From positions 1-64,000 of the forward strand of contig JAYSBP010000006.1 in the NCBI GenBank assembly GCA_041915365.1: DNA of 64,000 nucleotides. The letters run 5' to 3'. Origin of the DNA: UBA6016 sp041915365 (GTDB taxonomy: Bacteria > Campylobacterota > Campylobacteria > Campylobacterales > UBA6016). Shown here piece by piece: positions 8,240 to 16,009 of the stretch (the stretch's first letter is position 1; every line of letters starts with the position of its first letter). Under the pieces are notes generated by a model, which worked only from the letters and a program-made list of their open reading frames with translations, searched no databases and was not told the origin of the DNA. The translations under genes were made by a program, and so were the position numbers.

Positions 8240-10333
8240 TTGGCTGGACGGGCTTTTTTATTATCGGCTGTTTTTGTCTCTGCACTTTTTGCGGAAAGCG
8301 ACCTCTCAAAGGTACTTGAAGAGACTACAGAAATAGCGACCAAAACTAGAATAAATGCAGACTATGTGCCGGGCACTGTAAATATCATCAGCGGTGAAGA
8401 GCTAAAGTCTCTCGGAATATTAAATTTATCACAACCAAACGCCCTTGATATGATAGTTGGAATGGATAGCTCAGTCAATGCACTAAGGGGTAGCGGCGCA
8501 GTATACGGCGGACAAGGTGTAAAAATAAAATGGCTTCTTAACGGCAGAGCCGTTAGCTCCCAGCTTTGGGGTGGCTCTACTTGGGCTAGGCCGACGATAG
8601 CGTTCCCCATATCTACCGATCAAATCGACAGAATAGAGATAATCAGAGGCCCTGATTCGGCTATCTATGGCGAGAATGCAATATTCGGCGTTATCAATAT
8701 AATTACAAAAAACGGGGAGCGAGATATATCCGTCTCCGGAAGTTATCAGGGTAACGACAAAAGCGGGCAGTATATATCTGCCAACACGTTTTATGAAAAA
8801 GATGATTTATTACTAAATCTTAGTGTATCGGCCTATCAAACCGACGGATATTCAATGCATATTACGGATGGTGGCAATTTTTATAACTGGGTGAATGCCA
8901 GACATACTCCTGGTTACGGCCCTGGAGATTTACCAAATGGCTCAAATGGATACAGTGTATTTTTGGATGTCAAGTATGGGGAGAACAGTTTTTGGGTAAA
9001 TAGATTAAGCAAAAAGTTTGCGCAAGGAGCTTTTGGCACTTGGTTTCCTACTGATCCGTTACCAAAAGACGGTGGGCTAAACGGCAAAGAGATATACGAA
9101 CAGTTCGGTTACGGTAGAAGTTTTGAGTTATTTGGAATGAATGGAAATTTCAAGATAGGCTACGATACAACCGAAAATAGAATCAGTAACTTTTTGAGAC
9201 TAGGTTCCGACTTTTTAAATAGTGGTTTTGATGCCATAAGAAGCTATGAGTATAAGGAAGAAAAGAGATATGCTTCTTTAGATTTTACAAAAAAAATAGA
9301 TGAGCATAATATTATGTTTGGTGTTTTTGGGCAAAAGACCGAAAATGTAGATGACAAAATATACGGTAACTATACGGTTAATTGGGGACCCCCTGTCACT
9401 CTAACTCAAACACCATTTGAGTACAAGTATAGTTTGACGATTCTGGAAAATACGAAGAGATTTCAGCAAGCCTTCTTTTTTCAAGACACTTGGGATGTTA
9501 GCGATAAAGCGACCGTGACGTATGGGGCTAGATATGATAAATTTGACGGCGACATCAAAAATGGCGGCTGGTCGCCCAGGATTGCACTCGTATACAGACT
9601 TGATGAGAGCAATATACTAAAAACGCAGTATGCAAGAGCGTTTCGTCCGCCTTCGTTTGCCGAGTTATCTGGTGTTTTAGGCAAAATTAAGCCTGAGACC
9701 GTTGATACACTAGAGGTCTCTCACATATATAAAATGCCTTCTTCAACTATCAAAACGACCCTTTTTGAGTCAAGAATATACGATATGATAACGTTTGATG
9801 ACTACTCATACGACACCCTTAATCTCCCAAAAAGAGGCACTATTCAAGGTGCTGAGATTGAGTACAAGTATGACGCAGATAGTTATAAGCTTGGATTTAA
9901 CACGGCACTATACAAAACAAGGATGGAAAGCAGAACCAGCTCGTATGGATTTACATATCAAAGCGGTTCTTTCCCGTTGTCGCCGAGTATGATGGGTAAT
10001 GCGTTTTTGACTATCAATCCAAACGAATCATACCCGACGACTTTTTGGTATCACTATACCGGTTCAAAACCTAGGAAGAGTGTATTTACGTCAGCTACCA
10101 ACTCTAAGTATACATATTTGATGCCTAGCAACGGTGACGTATCGCCACAAGATTATCTCAATGTGACACAGCAATTTAAAAACATAGCAAAAGATTTTGA
10201 CTTGTCGATAGGTGTGCAAAATGTATTCGGCAAGACATTAAAAACGCTGTATTTGCCGCTCAACCAACCAAATAGCCAAGATATTCCGTATATGAGACAA
10301 ATGTTCTGGGTAAACCTGTCGTATAAATTTTAG
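8240..10333 (+). CDS. TonB-dependent outer-membrane receptor
   Basis: A 697-residue receptor with a signal peptide (about 1-18, cleaved near LFA-ES), a plug domain (PGTVNIISGEELKSLGI, then IEIIRGPDSAIYGENAIFGV at about 133-152) and a 22-strand-like barrel ending in Phe (NLSYKF). The start is TTG at 8240, supported by AAGGTG 8 nt upstream; no in-frame ATG fits the signal peptide. Such receptors import siderophores, haem, cobalamin or other large ligands using TonB energy. There is no ExbB/TonB or ABC transporter nearby, so the ligand is unknown. Confidence 0.93.
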   Translation: MAGRAFLLSAVFVSALFAESDLSKVLEETTEIATKTRINADYVPGTVNIISGEELKSLGILNLSQPNALDMIVGMDSSVNALRGSGAVYGGQGVKIKWLLNGRAVSSQLWGGSTWARPTIAFPISTDQIDRIEIIRGPDSAIYGENAIFGVINIITKNGERDISVSGSYQGNDKSGQYISANTFYEKDDLLLNLSVSAYQTDGYSMHITDGGNFYNWVNARHTPGYGPGDLPNGSNGYSVFLDVKYGENSFWVNRLSKKFAQGAFGTWFPTDPLPKDGGLNGKEIYEQFGYGRSFELFGMNGNFKIGYDTTENRISNFLRLGSDFLNSGFDAIRSYEYKEEKRYASLDFTKKIDEHNIMFGVFGQKTENVDDKIYGNYTVNWGPPVTLTQTPFEYKYSLTILENTKRFQQAFFFQDTWDVSDKATVTYGARYDKFDGDIKNGGWSPRIALVYRLDESNILKTQYARAFRPPSFAELSGVLGKIKPETVDTLEVSHIYKMPSSTIKTTLFESRIYDMITFDDYSYDTLNLPKRGTIQGAEIEYKYDADSYKLGFNTALYKTRMESRTSSYGFTYQSGSFPLSPSMMGNAFLTINPNESYPTTFWYHYTGSKPRKSVFTSATNSKYTYLMPSNGDVSPQDYLNVTQQFKNIAKDFDLSIGVQNVFGKTLKTLYLPLNQPNSQDIPYMRQMFWVNLSYKF

Positions 10334-10336
10334 TTT

Positions 10337-10354
10337 TTGGATTGGCTTTTGCTT
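10337..10354 (+). promoter_or_regulatory. Sigma-54-like promoter of Ser/Thr-rich gene A
   Basis: GG at 10339-10340, ten bases, then GC at 10351-10352, in TTGGATTGGCTTTTGCTT. The TTGCTT half fits the -12 consensus well; the -24 half keeps TTGG only. It lies right after the receptor stop and puts the start codon 35 nt beyond the -12 GC. Two similar genes in this window have an element of the same design at nearly the same distance. Confidence 0.5.
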
Positions 10355-10386
10355 TTGGTTCCTACTTAATTATGTAGGAGCCATCG

Positions 10387-10911
10387 GTGAATATATCTTC
10401 AGATTACTACTCTTCCTCCCAAAGCTACAAAGAATCACTTTTTTCAAACGACACGCAAACGTTAAACAGCTCTCTTGCCGGCACTGCCAAAACAACAAGC
10501 ACGCAGACAACCGATGATACTACGAATACAACAAGTGCGCAAACTACTACGGACAGAGAGACTTACGGACTTACTACGCTAGAGCAAATGACGGATGACG
10601 AGTATGCCGCATTTGAGAGGGCTACGGCTACGATGTCCCCAAGCGAGAAGATACAAGCCGCTCAGTCATTGCATCTTGTGGCAAAAAGCTTTGAACAAGC
10701 ACAGCAGATGATAAACGGTGGCAGCCTTGTTAGTGCGCTCAGTGATAGTGGTAGCCAAGATAGCGGTTATTTTCAAAGCAATCCCGACATGCTAGACAAA
10801 GGCATATCTGTATTAAAAGAGATGTCAAATAGTGAGGGTAAAAGTATGGCCAGCTTCCTTACTAGATACAAAGGGGCACTAGCCGGAGGCGGGCTAAATA
10901 TTAGCGCATAA
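10387..10911 (+). CDS. Ser/Thr-rich protein A with shared C-terminal tail
   Basis: A 174-residue protein without hydrophobic segment or Sec signal. N-terminus MNISSDYYSSSQS, then a Ser/Thr/Asn-rich low-complexity region to about residue 60, then two or three helices (66-115), then a C-terminus FLTRYKGALAGGGLNISA. The start is GTG at 10387, fixed by GTAGGAG just upstream. Two other proteins here (15.4 and 34.7 kb) have the same plan and a like tail, and all three have sigma-54-like promoters. A flexible Ser-rich start without Sec signal would suit a flagellar type III export substrate. That is inference; no known family was recognised. Confidence 0.72.
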   Translation: MNISSDYYSSSQSYKESLFSNDTQTLNSSLAGTAKTTSTQTTDDTTNTTSAQTTTDRETYGLTTLEQMTDDEYAAFERATATMSPSEKIQAAQSLHLVAKSFEQAQQMINGGSLVSALSDSGSQDSGYFQSNPDMLDKGISVLKEMSNSEGKSMASFLTRYKGALAGGGLNISA

Positions 10912-11644
10912 AGTGCTTTTTAAATGCCTCTTCGTGCGAGACGGCCTCCTCTTTTACTAGGCCGTCTTTTATAGTTTTCAAATTTTCGTCTATGAGTAGC
11001 TTTCGTCCATCTTTGGTCTGAATAATGGCCATCTTTTTTTGAGTAAATATCGTATTTGGATGCGTTGCATTGAAGTAGTTTGCAAGGCTAAACTCTATCC
11101 ACTCTTGAGGCACGTCCGCAAACGCATACTGAGGTGATTTGCTTGATAAAACCTTTGATGAGAATAGATACTCGCCATTGCTAAGCTCAATGAAAAACTC
11201 TTCGCCGAGACACTCTTCTTTTGCTTGCTTCTCTAGCTTTATCGGCACCCTAAGCCCATATCCGCCAAAGCCGCAATCACATAAATATTTATCGTTGTTT
11301 AGCTTTACTATCACGACCATGTGGGTTTTCGGTCTTTTTTCGGCATACGTCATAGGCCTAGCGGCAACAAAATAATGTTCAAAACCAATCGCCTCAAGTG
11401 CCATAGAAAAAAGACCGTTTAACTCATAGCAATAGCCGCCACGGTTGTCGCATACTATCTTTTTTACTATCTCTTGAGGTTCCAAAGACGGTATTCTTCC
11501 CGCTTGAACCTCTGTGTTTTCAAAAGGAACGCTACACAGCTGTGCTTGCATCAAAGCGGATAGTGTGGCCAAATCCACCTTTGGCTCCCCTGTAAAGGCG
11601 ATGCGTTCAAAGTATTTATCTAGCGAAAAGTTTTTGGCTGTCAT
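10901..11644 (-). CDS. nat: Arylamine N-acetyltransferase
   Basis: A 247-residue NAT-family enzyme that moves acetyl from acetyl-CoA to arylamines, hydrazines and N-hydroxyarylamines. The catalytic triad is visible: Cys in RGGYCYELN (about residue 72), His in KTHMVVI and Asp in LCDCGFGG. The typical N-terminal PFENTEV segment is present. It overlaps the upstream HMA gene by 4 nt (same strand) and the end of the convergent Ser-rich gene by 11 nt. With the nitroreductase and Nim-like genes just upstream it could detoxify nitroaromatics or their amine products. Confidence 0.93.
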   Translation of the reverse strand: MTAKNFSLDKYFERIAFTGEPKVDLATLSALMQAQLCSVPFENTEVQAGRIPSLEPQEIVKKIVCDNRGGYCYELNGLFSMALEAIGFEHYFVAARPMTYAEKRPKTHMVVIVKLNNDKYLCDCGFGGYGLRVPIKLEKQAKEECLGEEFFIELSNGEYLFSSKVLSSKSPQYAFADVPQEWIEFSLANYFNATHPNTIFTQKKMAIIQTKDGRKLLIDENLKTIKDGLVKEEAVSHEEAFKKHFMR

Positions 11645-11919
11645 TTACTCATTTTGCCGATTGCGCAAGATACAAAGCTTTTCGCGTTTGTGGTGAGGCT
11701 TTGCATCGTGCTAAGCTCGTCTGTTATCAGCGGATAGCCAAGGCCCCTGAGTGCTAGTTTTAGATTTTCAAGTTGGCCATCTTCGATATCCAAAGTGATT
11801 TTTCTAGGCTCGCTATTCAAATCCACACTTACTTCCCCAAAATCTTTTGCTAGACTCTTTGTGAGCGTGTTTGCGCAGCCGCCGCATTTTACGTTTAGAA
11901 CTTCAAAAGTTTGTAGCAT
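11641..11919 (-). CDS. Heavy-metal-associated (HMA) domain protein
   Basis: A 92-residue cytoplasmic protein. The N-terminal ~65 residues are an HMA fold with metal site VKCGGCANTL (Cys12 and Cys15), as in copper chaperones and P-type ATPase domains. The C-terminal ~25 residues (with Cys85-like CAIG) are an extension not usual for CopZ. No copper ATPase is near. It is translationally coupled to the N-acetyltransferase gene (ATGA overlap), an odd pairing. The metal is probably Cu(I), but Zn or Cd is possible. Confidence 0.8.
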   Translation of the reverse strand: MLQTFEVLNVKCGGCANTLTKSLAKDFGEVSVDLNSEPRKITLDIEDGQLENLKLALRGLGYPLITDELSTMQSLTTNAKSFVSCAIGKMSK

Positions 11920-11976
11920 TTCTCATCCTTTTTGTTTTTTATATTCTACTATGAGTAAAATTGCAATATTCAAAAT

Positions 11977-12498
11977 TTATAGCCTAAAAAATATACTATC
12001 AAGAGGCTCTCTAGGGGTGAACTCATCCGCTTTTTGCGCCTTGCCGAAGGCAACCACTGCTATGGGCTCGAAGTTTCCAAGCCCAAAAACCTCTTTTGCT
12101 TTTTGCTTGTCATATCCAGCCATGGCGTGCAGAGAAACACCTCTTTTGTTGGCCTCCAGTTGCATAAATCCCCATGCGCATCCGCAGTCAAATTCAGCCC
12201 AGTCGTTTGGCTTTTCAGGCTTGTCGCCCCTAGCGTCAAAGGTACCCTTACAAGCAATTAATACAAACCTCTCCAGTTTGTCGCACCAAGATACGTTGCC
12301 TTCGCTCAAAATGTCGAGAAATTTGTCCTTGTCTGCCGTATAAAACCGCCACGGCTGCACGTTAAAACAAGACGGTGCAGTCGCCGCCGCCTCTATGATT
12401 GCCTCTAGGTCTTCGCCCGATATATCCGTAGCGATAAAATCCCTCGGTGAGTATCTGTTTTTAAAAAATGTATCCAAATCGTGTTTTGTGTTTCTCAT
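11977..12498 (-). CDS. Nitroreductase-family FMN protein
   Basis: A 173-residue nitroreductase-fold flavoenzyme. NRYSPRDF gives the FMN phosphate-binding start, and AAATAPSCFNVQPWRFY (about 52-68) carries the Ser/Asn-Pro-Trp signature. The C-terminal VVAFGKAQ is the usual last strand. Members reduce nitroaromatics, quinones or flavins with NAD(P)H, as dimers. It begins 1 nt after the Nim-like gene and is followed by the HMA/NAT pair on the same strand, so the four genes probably share a transcript. Confidence 0.88.
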   Translation of the reverse strand: MRNTKHDLDTFFKNRYSPRDFIATDISGEDLEAIIEAAATAPSCFNVQPWRFYTADKDKFLDILSEGNVSWCDKLERFVLIACKGTFDARGDKPEKPNDWAEFDCGCAWGFMQLEANKRGVSLHAMAGYDKQKAKEVFGLGNFEPIAVVAFGKAQKADEFTPREPLDSIFFRL

Positions 12499-13113
12499 TT
12501 ATTTGCTCGCTTTAGTCTCTTTTTTTATTGCCTCAACGGTCGATATGTCCGACCATTCCCCTCTTTGCAGGAGTCGGTTTATTATATTCTCTTTTCGCTC
12601 TTCGCTAAGGTTTTGCCCGACTTTGAGTTTCATCGACTTGTGCGACGGTATTAGCTTCCATACAGCTGTTTGCGCCGTCATCTTTGTATATATCGGATTG
12701 TTGCTGTCTATCTTTTCATATCCGCCCTCTGGCTGAAGCTTTTGCATCATGGCGTTTAGGATATTGCACTTTTCGGTATCGTCCTCTACCGTTTCGATTA
12801 TCCCTGCTATGTGTATAGAGGCAAAAAACTGCGTTGCGGGACACGCCGCACGAGTATCGCTAAAATACGACGGGAGAAGGGAATACGGCTTTACCACGCT
12901 GAATGCCGCTTTTGGATTTTTTGTCATCACAGAGACCTTTCGCCCCTCTCTTGCCCCATGAAAACATACACGTCCGTCAAACCATACAAAATTCACAGGC
13001 ACCCCGTACGGCTCACCATCATCTACGAGGCTCAACGTCCCGTATTCGCATTCACTCATCAGCACCTCAAATGCCGCTTCATCTTTGATATCAAATTCAA
13101 AACGTCTCACCAT
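12499..13113 (-). CDS. Pyridoxamine 5'-phosphate oxidase-like (NimA-type) flavoprotein
   Basis: A 204-residue split-beta-barrel FMN-binding protein. MVRRFEFDIKDEAAFEVLM followed by YGTLSLVDDGEPYGVPVNFVW is the opening of NimA-like proteins, with FHGAREGRKV (50-60) as the flavin-phosphate region. Nim relatives reduce 5-nitroimidazoles to harmless amines, but many homologues have unknown roles. It is the first gene of the leftward cluster with a nitroreductase, HMA protein and NAT. The C-terminal ~50 residues are Lys/Glu-rich. Confidence 0.85.
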   Translation of the reverse strand: MVRRFEFDIKDEAAFEVLMSECEYGTLSLVDDGEPYGVPVNFVWFDGRVCFHGAREGRKVSVMTKNPKAAFSVVKPYSLLPSYFSDTRAACPATQFFASIHIAGIIETVEDDTEKCNILNAMMQKLQPEGGYEKIDSNNPIYTKMTAQTAVWKLIPSHKSMKLKVGQNLSEERKENIINRLLQRGEWSDISTVEAIKKETKASK

Positions 13114-13177
13114 CGCACCCTTTTTATGTATACTGTTAAAATTATAATGTATTGATTTATATATCGAGGGGGTGGCT

Positions 13178-13492
13178 GTGAAAAAGTTTTATTTGTTTTT
13201 GTGTGTTATCGGATTTTTGTTGCCATATAGCCAGCTTACTATCTGGCTTTTTGAAAACGGTCTTGACGTATCAAAATTCTTTGAGGCTATTGTTGGCAGT
13301 AGAATAGGGCTTTTTGCGTGGCTTGATGTCGTAGTGTCTGCTGTTGTGCTTGTAGGGTTTATAACTTCAAAAAAAGAATTACTTGAGACAAGGCAGACAG
13401 TCTTTAGTATATGCGCAACCCTGTGCGTCGGCGTGTCTCTGGGGTTGCCGCTATTTTTGTATTTTCTTGAGACGAATAAAGAGCGCGTTTAG
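13178..13492 (+). CDS. DUF2834-like small membrane protein
   Basis: About 104 residues with three transmembrane segments (roughly 3-25, 40-62 and 72-95). The WL..F..NGLDVSKFFEAIVGSR.G.FAWLDVVVSA pattern matches DUF2834 membrane proteins of unknown function. The start is put at GTG 13178 because GAGGGGG at 13166-13172 is then 5 nt upstream; the GTG at 13172 overlaps that site. It is divergent from the Nim-like gene and convergent with the FecR gene. Confidence 0.75.
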   Translation: MKKFYLFLCVIGFLLPYSQLTIWLFENGLDVSKFFEAIVGSRIGLFAWLDVVVSAVVLVGFITSKKELLETRQTVFSICATLCVGVSLGLPLFLYFLETNKERV

Positions 13493-13525
13493 TAGATATT
13501 CTTACCTTGAATGGTTTGTCAAGCT

Positions 13526-14122
13526 TCATTTATCAAACGGCACAACTCTGCCGCACATTTTCTCCAAGGCTCTTAGCTCATCATCGTTGTGATTGTTGGC
13601 TTGATACGGCTCAGATGCGGCGTCGCCGCCTTGTTTGCCAGTTATCATCAGTGGATTGTCGTGGTGGGTTGTCACCAGCTCGGCAAACTTCTTGCCGTTT
13701 TTCGCTACATAATCAGCCTTACCGTAGCATAGACAGATATAGTTTTTGTCGCATTCATGTTCTTCTAGGTAGATGCCAGTCCCTCTGATACCGGCGGCGA
13801 ATGTCTTTGTCTCTATCGTTTTGTTGCCTGGGGCGAATACACCCATGACACCGCCCGTGATTAGTTTTAGCGTTTTGATACCGGCTCCGTCGGTTTTGAA
13901 GCTCACTTGCGTCTTAGGCCTTAGTAGTAATGCGCTCGTACCGACCCGAAACCTTACATCTTCCTTGCCTGATTCAGCGACTAGTGAGCCGTCTTTTGTC
14001 TTTGTAAGTGCATATTTGCCGTTTGGATTTTTTATGTCGACCGTTGTGTTGTCCGCCTTTAGTAGTACTGGCGTTAGAGCTGAGGCTGCGGCGATTTTGA
14101 TGGCTTCTCTTCTGGATAACAT
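13526..14122 (-). CDS. Tat-exported FecR-domain protein
   Basis: A 198-residue protein with a twin-arginine signal (SRREAIKIAAASALTPVLL, residues 3-21) and a FecR-like beta domain (about 45-150: VRFRVGTSALLLRPKTQVS and GGVMGVFAPG). Cysteines cluster in HECDKNYICLCYG (about 125-137), unusual for FecR domains and possibly a metal or disulfide site. There is no sigma factor or TonB partner, so it is unlikely to be a classic FecR signal transducer. It is the third gene after the Ser-rich protein and the ApbE-like enzyme, and may work with them in the periplasm. Confidence 0.78.
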   Translation of the reverse strand: MLSRREAIKIAAASALTPVLLKADNTTVDIKNPNGKYALTKTKDGSLVAESGKEDVRFRVGTSALLLRPKTQVSFKTDGAGIKTLKLITGGVMGVFAPGNKTIETKTFAAGIRGTGIYLEEHECDKNYICLCYGKADYVAKNGKKFAELVTTHHDNPLMITGKQGGDAASEPYQANNHNDDELRALEKMCGRVVPFDK

Positions 14123-14156
14123 ACAAAGCTCCTTTTATGGACTATTTTTATTATAG

Positions 14157-15017
14157 TTAAAGTGTGATTTTAGCTAGCTCCAAATCCACTAGATACCCAT
14201 TCGCATCGCTTGGTATCGCTAGGCTCTTATCTATCAGTAGCGAGGTCGAAAATACTCCCGCCGTCATCGCACTCTTGTGTATTACGCTGGCTTGGAGGAT
14301 GTCTGATGCATTGCCTTCATCGGATATGACGTGCGAGAAGCTCTCATTTTGTATCGATACGCTCCTCTCGTAGTGTCCTGAGCTTGTGATGGAGGTGTCT
14401 ATCATCTCCATGCCAAACAAATCAACGCTTGGATTTTTCGGATTTTTTATCCCTATTTTCCACGGCTCGCCGTTTGGCTTTGCCCCCACGACCGATATAT
14501 CGCCGCCGAAGTTTATGAGTGCGTGTTTGATTTTTGCCTGTTTGATGCTTTTTACCGCTTCATCTACGGCGTACTCTTTAACTACGCCGCCGAGGTCTAT
14601 TTTTGTGTATGGGTTTGAAAATGTTAGTTTGTTTTTTGAGAGTTCGTAGTATTGCGAGCTTGCGTATTGCATTAGCTCTGCCTTGCTCTTTTGCATCTCG
14701 TCGATGCTTTGTTTTTTGTAGCACTCTTTTAGCGTGCCGGCATACCCTATGTCAAAGGTGTATCTTGTGGCTTCCATTAATGTTTGAATGGATTTCAAAA
14801 TCTCGTAAGTTTCTTTGTCTATATCTACTTTGGCGGACGACCTGTGGTTGATGCGGTACAAAAATGAGTTTGAATCAAAAAAGCTGTATTTGGCTTCCAA
14901 CGCCTTGGAGCGTCTAAGTACCGTAGCGGCGGTGGCGTCGCATACGGTTTTTGAAGTGTGAAAAAGTTGCAGTTCACAAGGTGACGTAAAAACGTCAAAC
15001 CTATAGACAAAAAACAC
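14157..15017 (-). CDS. ApbE-like FAD:protein FMN transferase, divergent metal site
   Basis: A 286-residue ApbE-fold protein. Matches: F-DVFTSPCELQL near the start, YTFDIGYAG (87-94), KIDLGGVVKEYAVD (139-152), NFGGDI (169-174), TSSGHYERS (211-219), and His229 where the family has HIIDP. ApbE enzymes attach FMN to Ser/Thr in the motif Dxx(S/T)GA(S/T) using Mg2+. Here the Mg-binding ADALAT-type segment reads TAGVFST (252-258), with Gly254 for the usual Asp, and no signal peptide or lipobox is present. It starts at GTG, 6 nt after the stop of a Ser-rich gene with two candidate flavinylation motifs. Activity is therefore plausible but not assured. Confidence 0.85.
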   Translation of the reverse strand: MFFVYRFDVFTSPCELQLFHTSKTVCDATAATVLRRSKALEAKYSFFDSNSFLYRINHRSSAKVDIDKETYEILKSIQTLMEATRYTFDIGYAGTLKECYKKQSIDEMQKSKAELMQYASSQYYELSKNKLTFSNPYTKIDLGGVVKEYAVDEAVKSIKQAKIKHALINFGGDISVVGAKPNGEPWKIGIKNPKNPSVDLFGMEMIDTSITSSGHYERSVSIQNESFSHVISDEGNASDILQASVIHKSAMTAGVFSTSLLIDKSLAIPSDANGYLVDLELAKITL

Positions 15018-15023
15018 GTCTCG

Positions 15024-15455
15024 TTATGCCGAGAACGATATGCCGCCACCTTGCATGCCGCCTGAATAGCCTGACGAAGCGCCATAACTGCTAGCCGCTT
15101 TTTGTTGCAATGCGGACGTCGAAGTAAGCGACGATTGCTGCTGCTGTTGTTGCGAGCTCGAGCTGTCAGAAGACTGATTTTGACTTTGACTTTGGCTTGA
15201 CAACATATCAAGAAGCATTTTCATTAGCTCGGATTGCAAATCCGTGCCGCTGCTTTGAGACATACCGCTTGCGCCGCTACTCGCATCCATGCCGCCTGAA
15301 GATGCGCTTTGCATACCGCTTGCGCCGCTGCTTGCATCCATAGCGCTTGACATTTGAGATGAAAAATCGCTTGACGATGTGGAGCTTACCTGCCCGCTAG
15401 AACTACCATAGGATAAATACTGGACACTTTGTCCATAACCAGAAATCGAACTCAT
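15024..15455 (-). CDS. Ser-rich protein B with two flavinylation-like motifs
   Basis: A 143-residue, extremely Ser/Gln/Gly-rich protein with no Sec signal. The start is the ATG at 15455, fixed by AAGGAGG. MSSISGYGQSVQYLSYG opens it. Residues 39-48 and 56-65 are identical decapeptides (MDASSGASGM) containing D-A-S-S-G-A-S, matching the ApbE acceptor consensus Dxx(S/T)GA(S/T) with Ser43 and Ser60 as would-be FMN sites. A helix (72-86) and a run of Gln (102-107) follow, and the tail is GGGISFSA. It is first in an operon with the ApbE-like gene, 6 nt apart, behind a sigma-54-like promoter. It may be a covalent flavoprotein of a new type; unproven. Confidence 0.75.
   Translation of the reverse strand: MSSISGYGQSVQYLSYGSSSGQVSSTSSSDFSSQMSSAMDASSGASGMQSASSGGMDASSGASGMSQSSGTDLQSELMKMLLDMLSSQSQSQNQSSDSSSSQQQQQQSSLTSTSALQQKAASSYGASSGYSGGMQGGGISFSA
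15261..15341 (-). repeat. Two-copy 30-bp repeat (51-bp period) encoding MDASSGASGM
   Basis: Copies at 15261-15290 and 15312-15341 encode the same ten residues but differ at synonymous positions (GCGAGT versus GCAAGC for Ala-Ser). Change at silent sites with identical protein suggests that the peptide, and not just the DNA, has been kept. Confidence 0.85.
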
Positions 15456-15488
15456 GATTTCCTCCTTATAATGCAATCGTTAATATAC

Positions 15489-15506
15489 AAGCAAAAAGTA
15501 AACCGA
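15489..15506 (-). promoter_or_regulatory. Sigma-54-like promoter of Ser-rich gene B operon
   Basis: On the minus strand TCGGTTTACTTTTTGCTT, with GG (15504-15503), ten bases, and GC (15492-15491). The -12 GC is 36 nt before the ATG at 15455, and AAGGAGG lies between. It would drive the Ser-rich, ApbE-like and FecR genes together. Confidence 0.5.
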
Positions 15507-15535
15507 GAGCAAACCATAAGTAAACGTTGGATGGG

Positions 15536-16009
15536 TTAGTGGTTGTTTGCTTCTAGTAAGAGCAAAAACTCTTTTCGCCAAATACCGCCGCTATAACCGC
15601 CGATGCCGCCACTGCTGGCGACGACTCTGTGGCATGGGATGAGAATGGCGATAGGATTTTTGCCGTTTGCGTTTGCGACGGCCCGCACCGCAGATGGGCG
15701 ACCTAGCATACGGGCCTCATCGGCGTATGAGACTTTCTTGCCGTAAGGTATCTTTTGGAGCGTTTGCCAGACATCGGTCTGAAATGGCGTACCGACTGGG
15801 GCTAGAGGCACGGTAAACTCTCGCCTTTTGCCGTCAAAATACTCTTCAAGCTCGCTTTGTAGCCGTAATAATATTTTGTCATCGCTCTTAGCCTCTGCCA
15901 CCTCATCAGTAAAATCCAAAGAGACTACAGCCTTGCCGTCGCAGAGTGCTAGCATATTGCCTAGCGGGGTTTTGATGATGAGTTTATTTGCTATTTTTTT
16001 ATTTTCCAT
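15536..16009 (-). CDS. ogt: Methylated-DNA--protein-cysteine methyltransferase
   Basis: A 157-residue suicide DNA-repair protein that takes the methyl group from O6-methylguanine onto its own cysteine. The active site is IPCHRVVASSGGIGGYSGG; the DNA-binding helix region GRPSAVRAVANANGKNP precedes it. The start is set at ATG 16009 (MENKKIANKL), inside the 3' end of the upstream methyltransferase gene (19 nt overlap); longer frames begin without reason within that gene. Single-domain, as in Ogt. Confidence 0.92.
   Translation of the reverse strand: MENKKIANKLIIKTPLGNMLALCDGKAVVSLDFTDEVAEAKSDDKILLRLQSELEEYFDGKRREFTVPLAPVGTPFQTDVWQTLQKIPYGKKVSYADEARMLGRPSAVRAVANANGKNPIAILIPCHRVVASSGGIGGYSGGIWRKEFLLLLEANNH

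Noticed and set aside
10387..10911. Flavinylation motif in Ser/Thr-rich proteins A and C
   Set aside because: Neither contains (S/T)GA(S/T); only protein B does.
12811..13155. Plus-strand frames over the Nim-like gene
   Set aside because: Shadow of the minus-strand gene; Arg/His-rich without family resemblance.
15060..15090. Third flavinylation motif (YGASSGYSGG) in Ser-rich protein B
   Set aside because: Lacks the Asp three residues before and the acceptor Ser/Thr before Gly-Ala.
15541..15556. TTTGCTT near 15550 as another sigma-54 site
   Set aside because: The nearest GG is not ten bases upstream of the GC. Other TTTGCTT strings (for instance near 12100, 16350 and 29870) lie within genes and lack the GG-N10-GC spacing.
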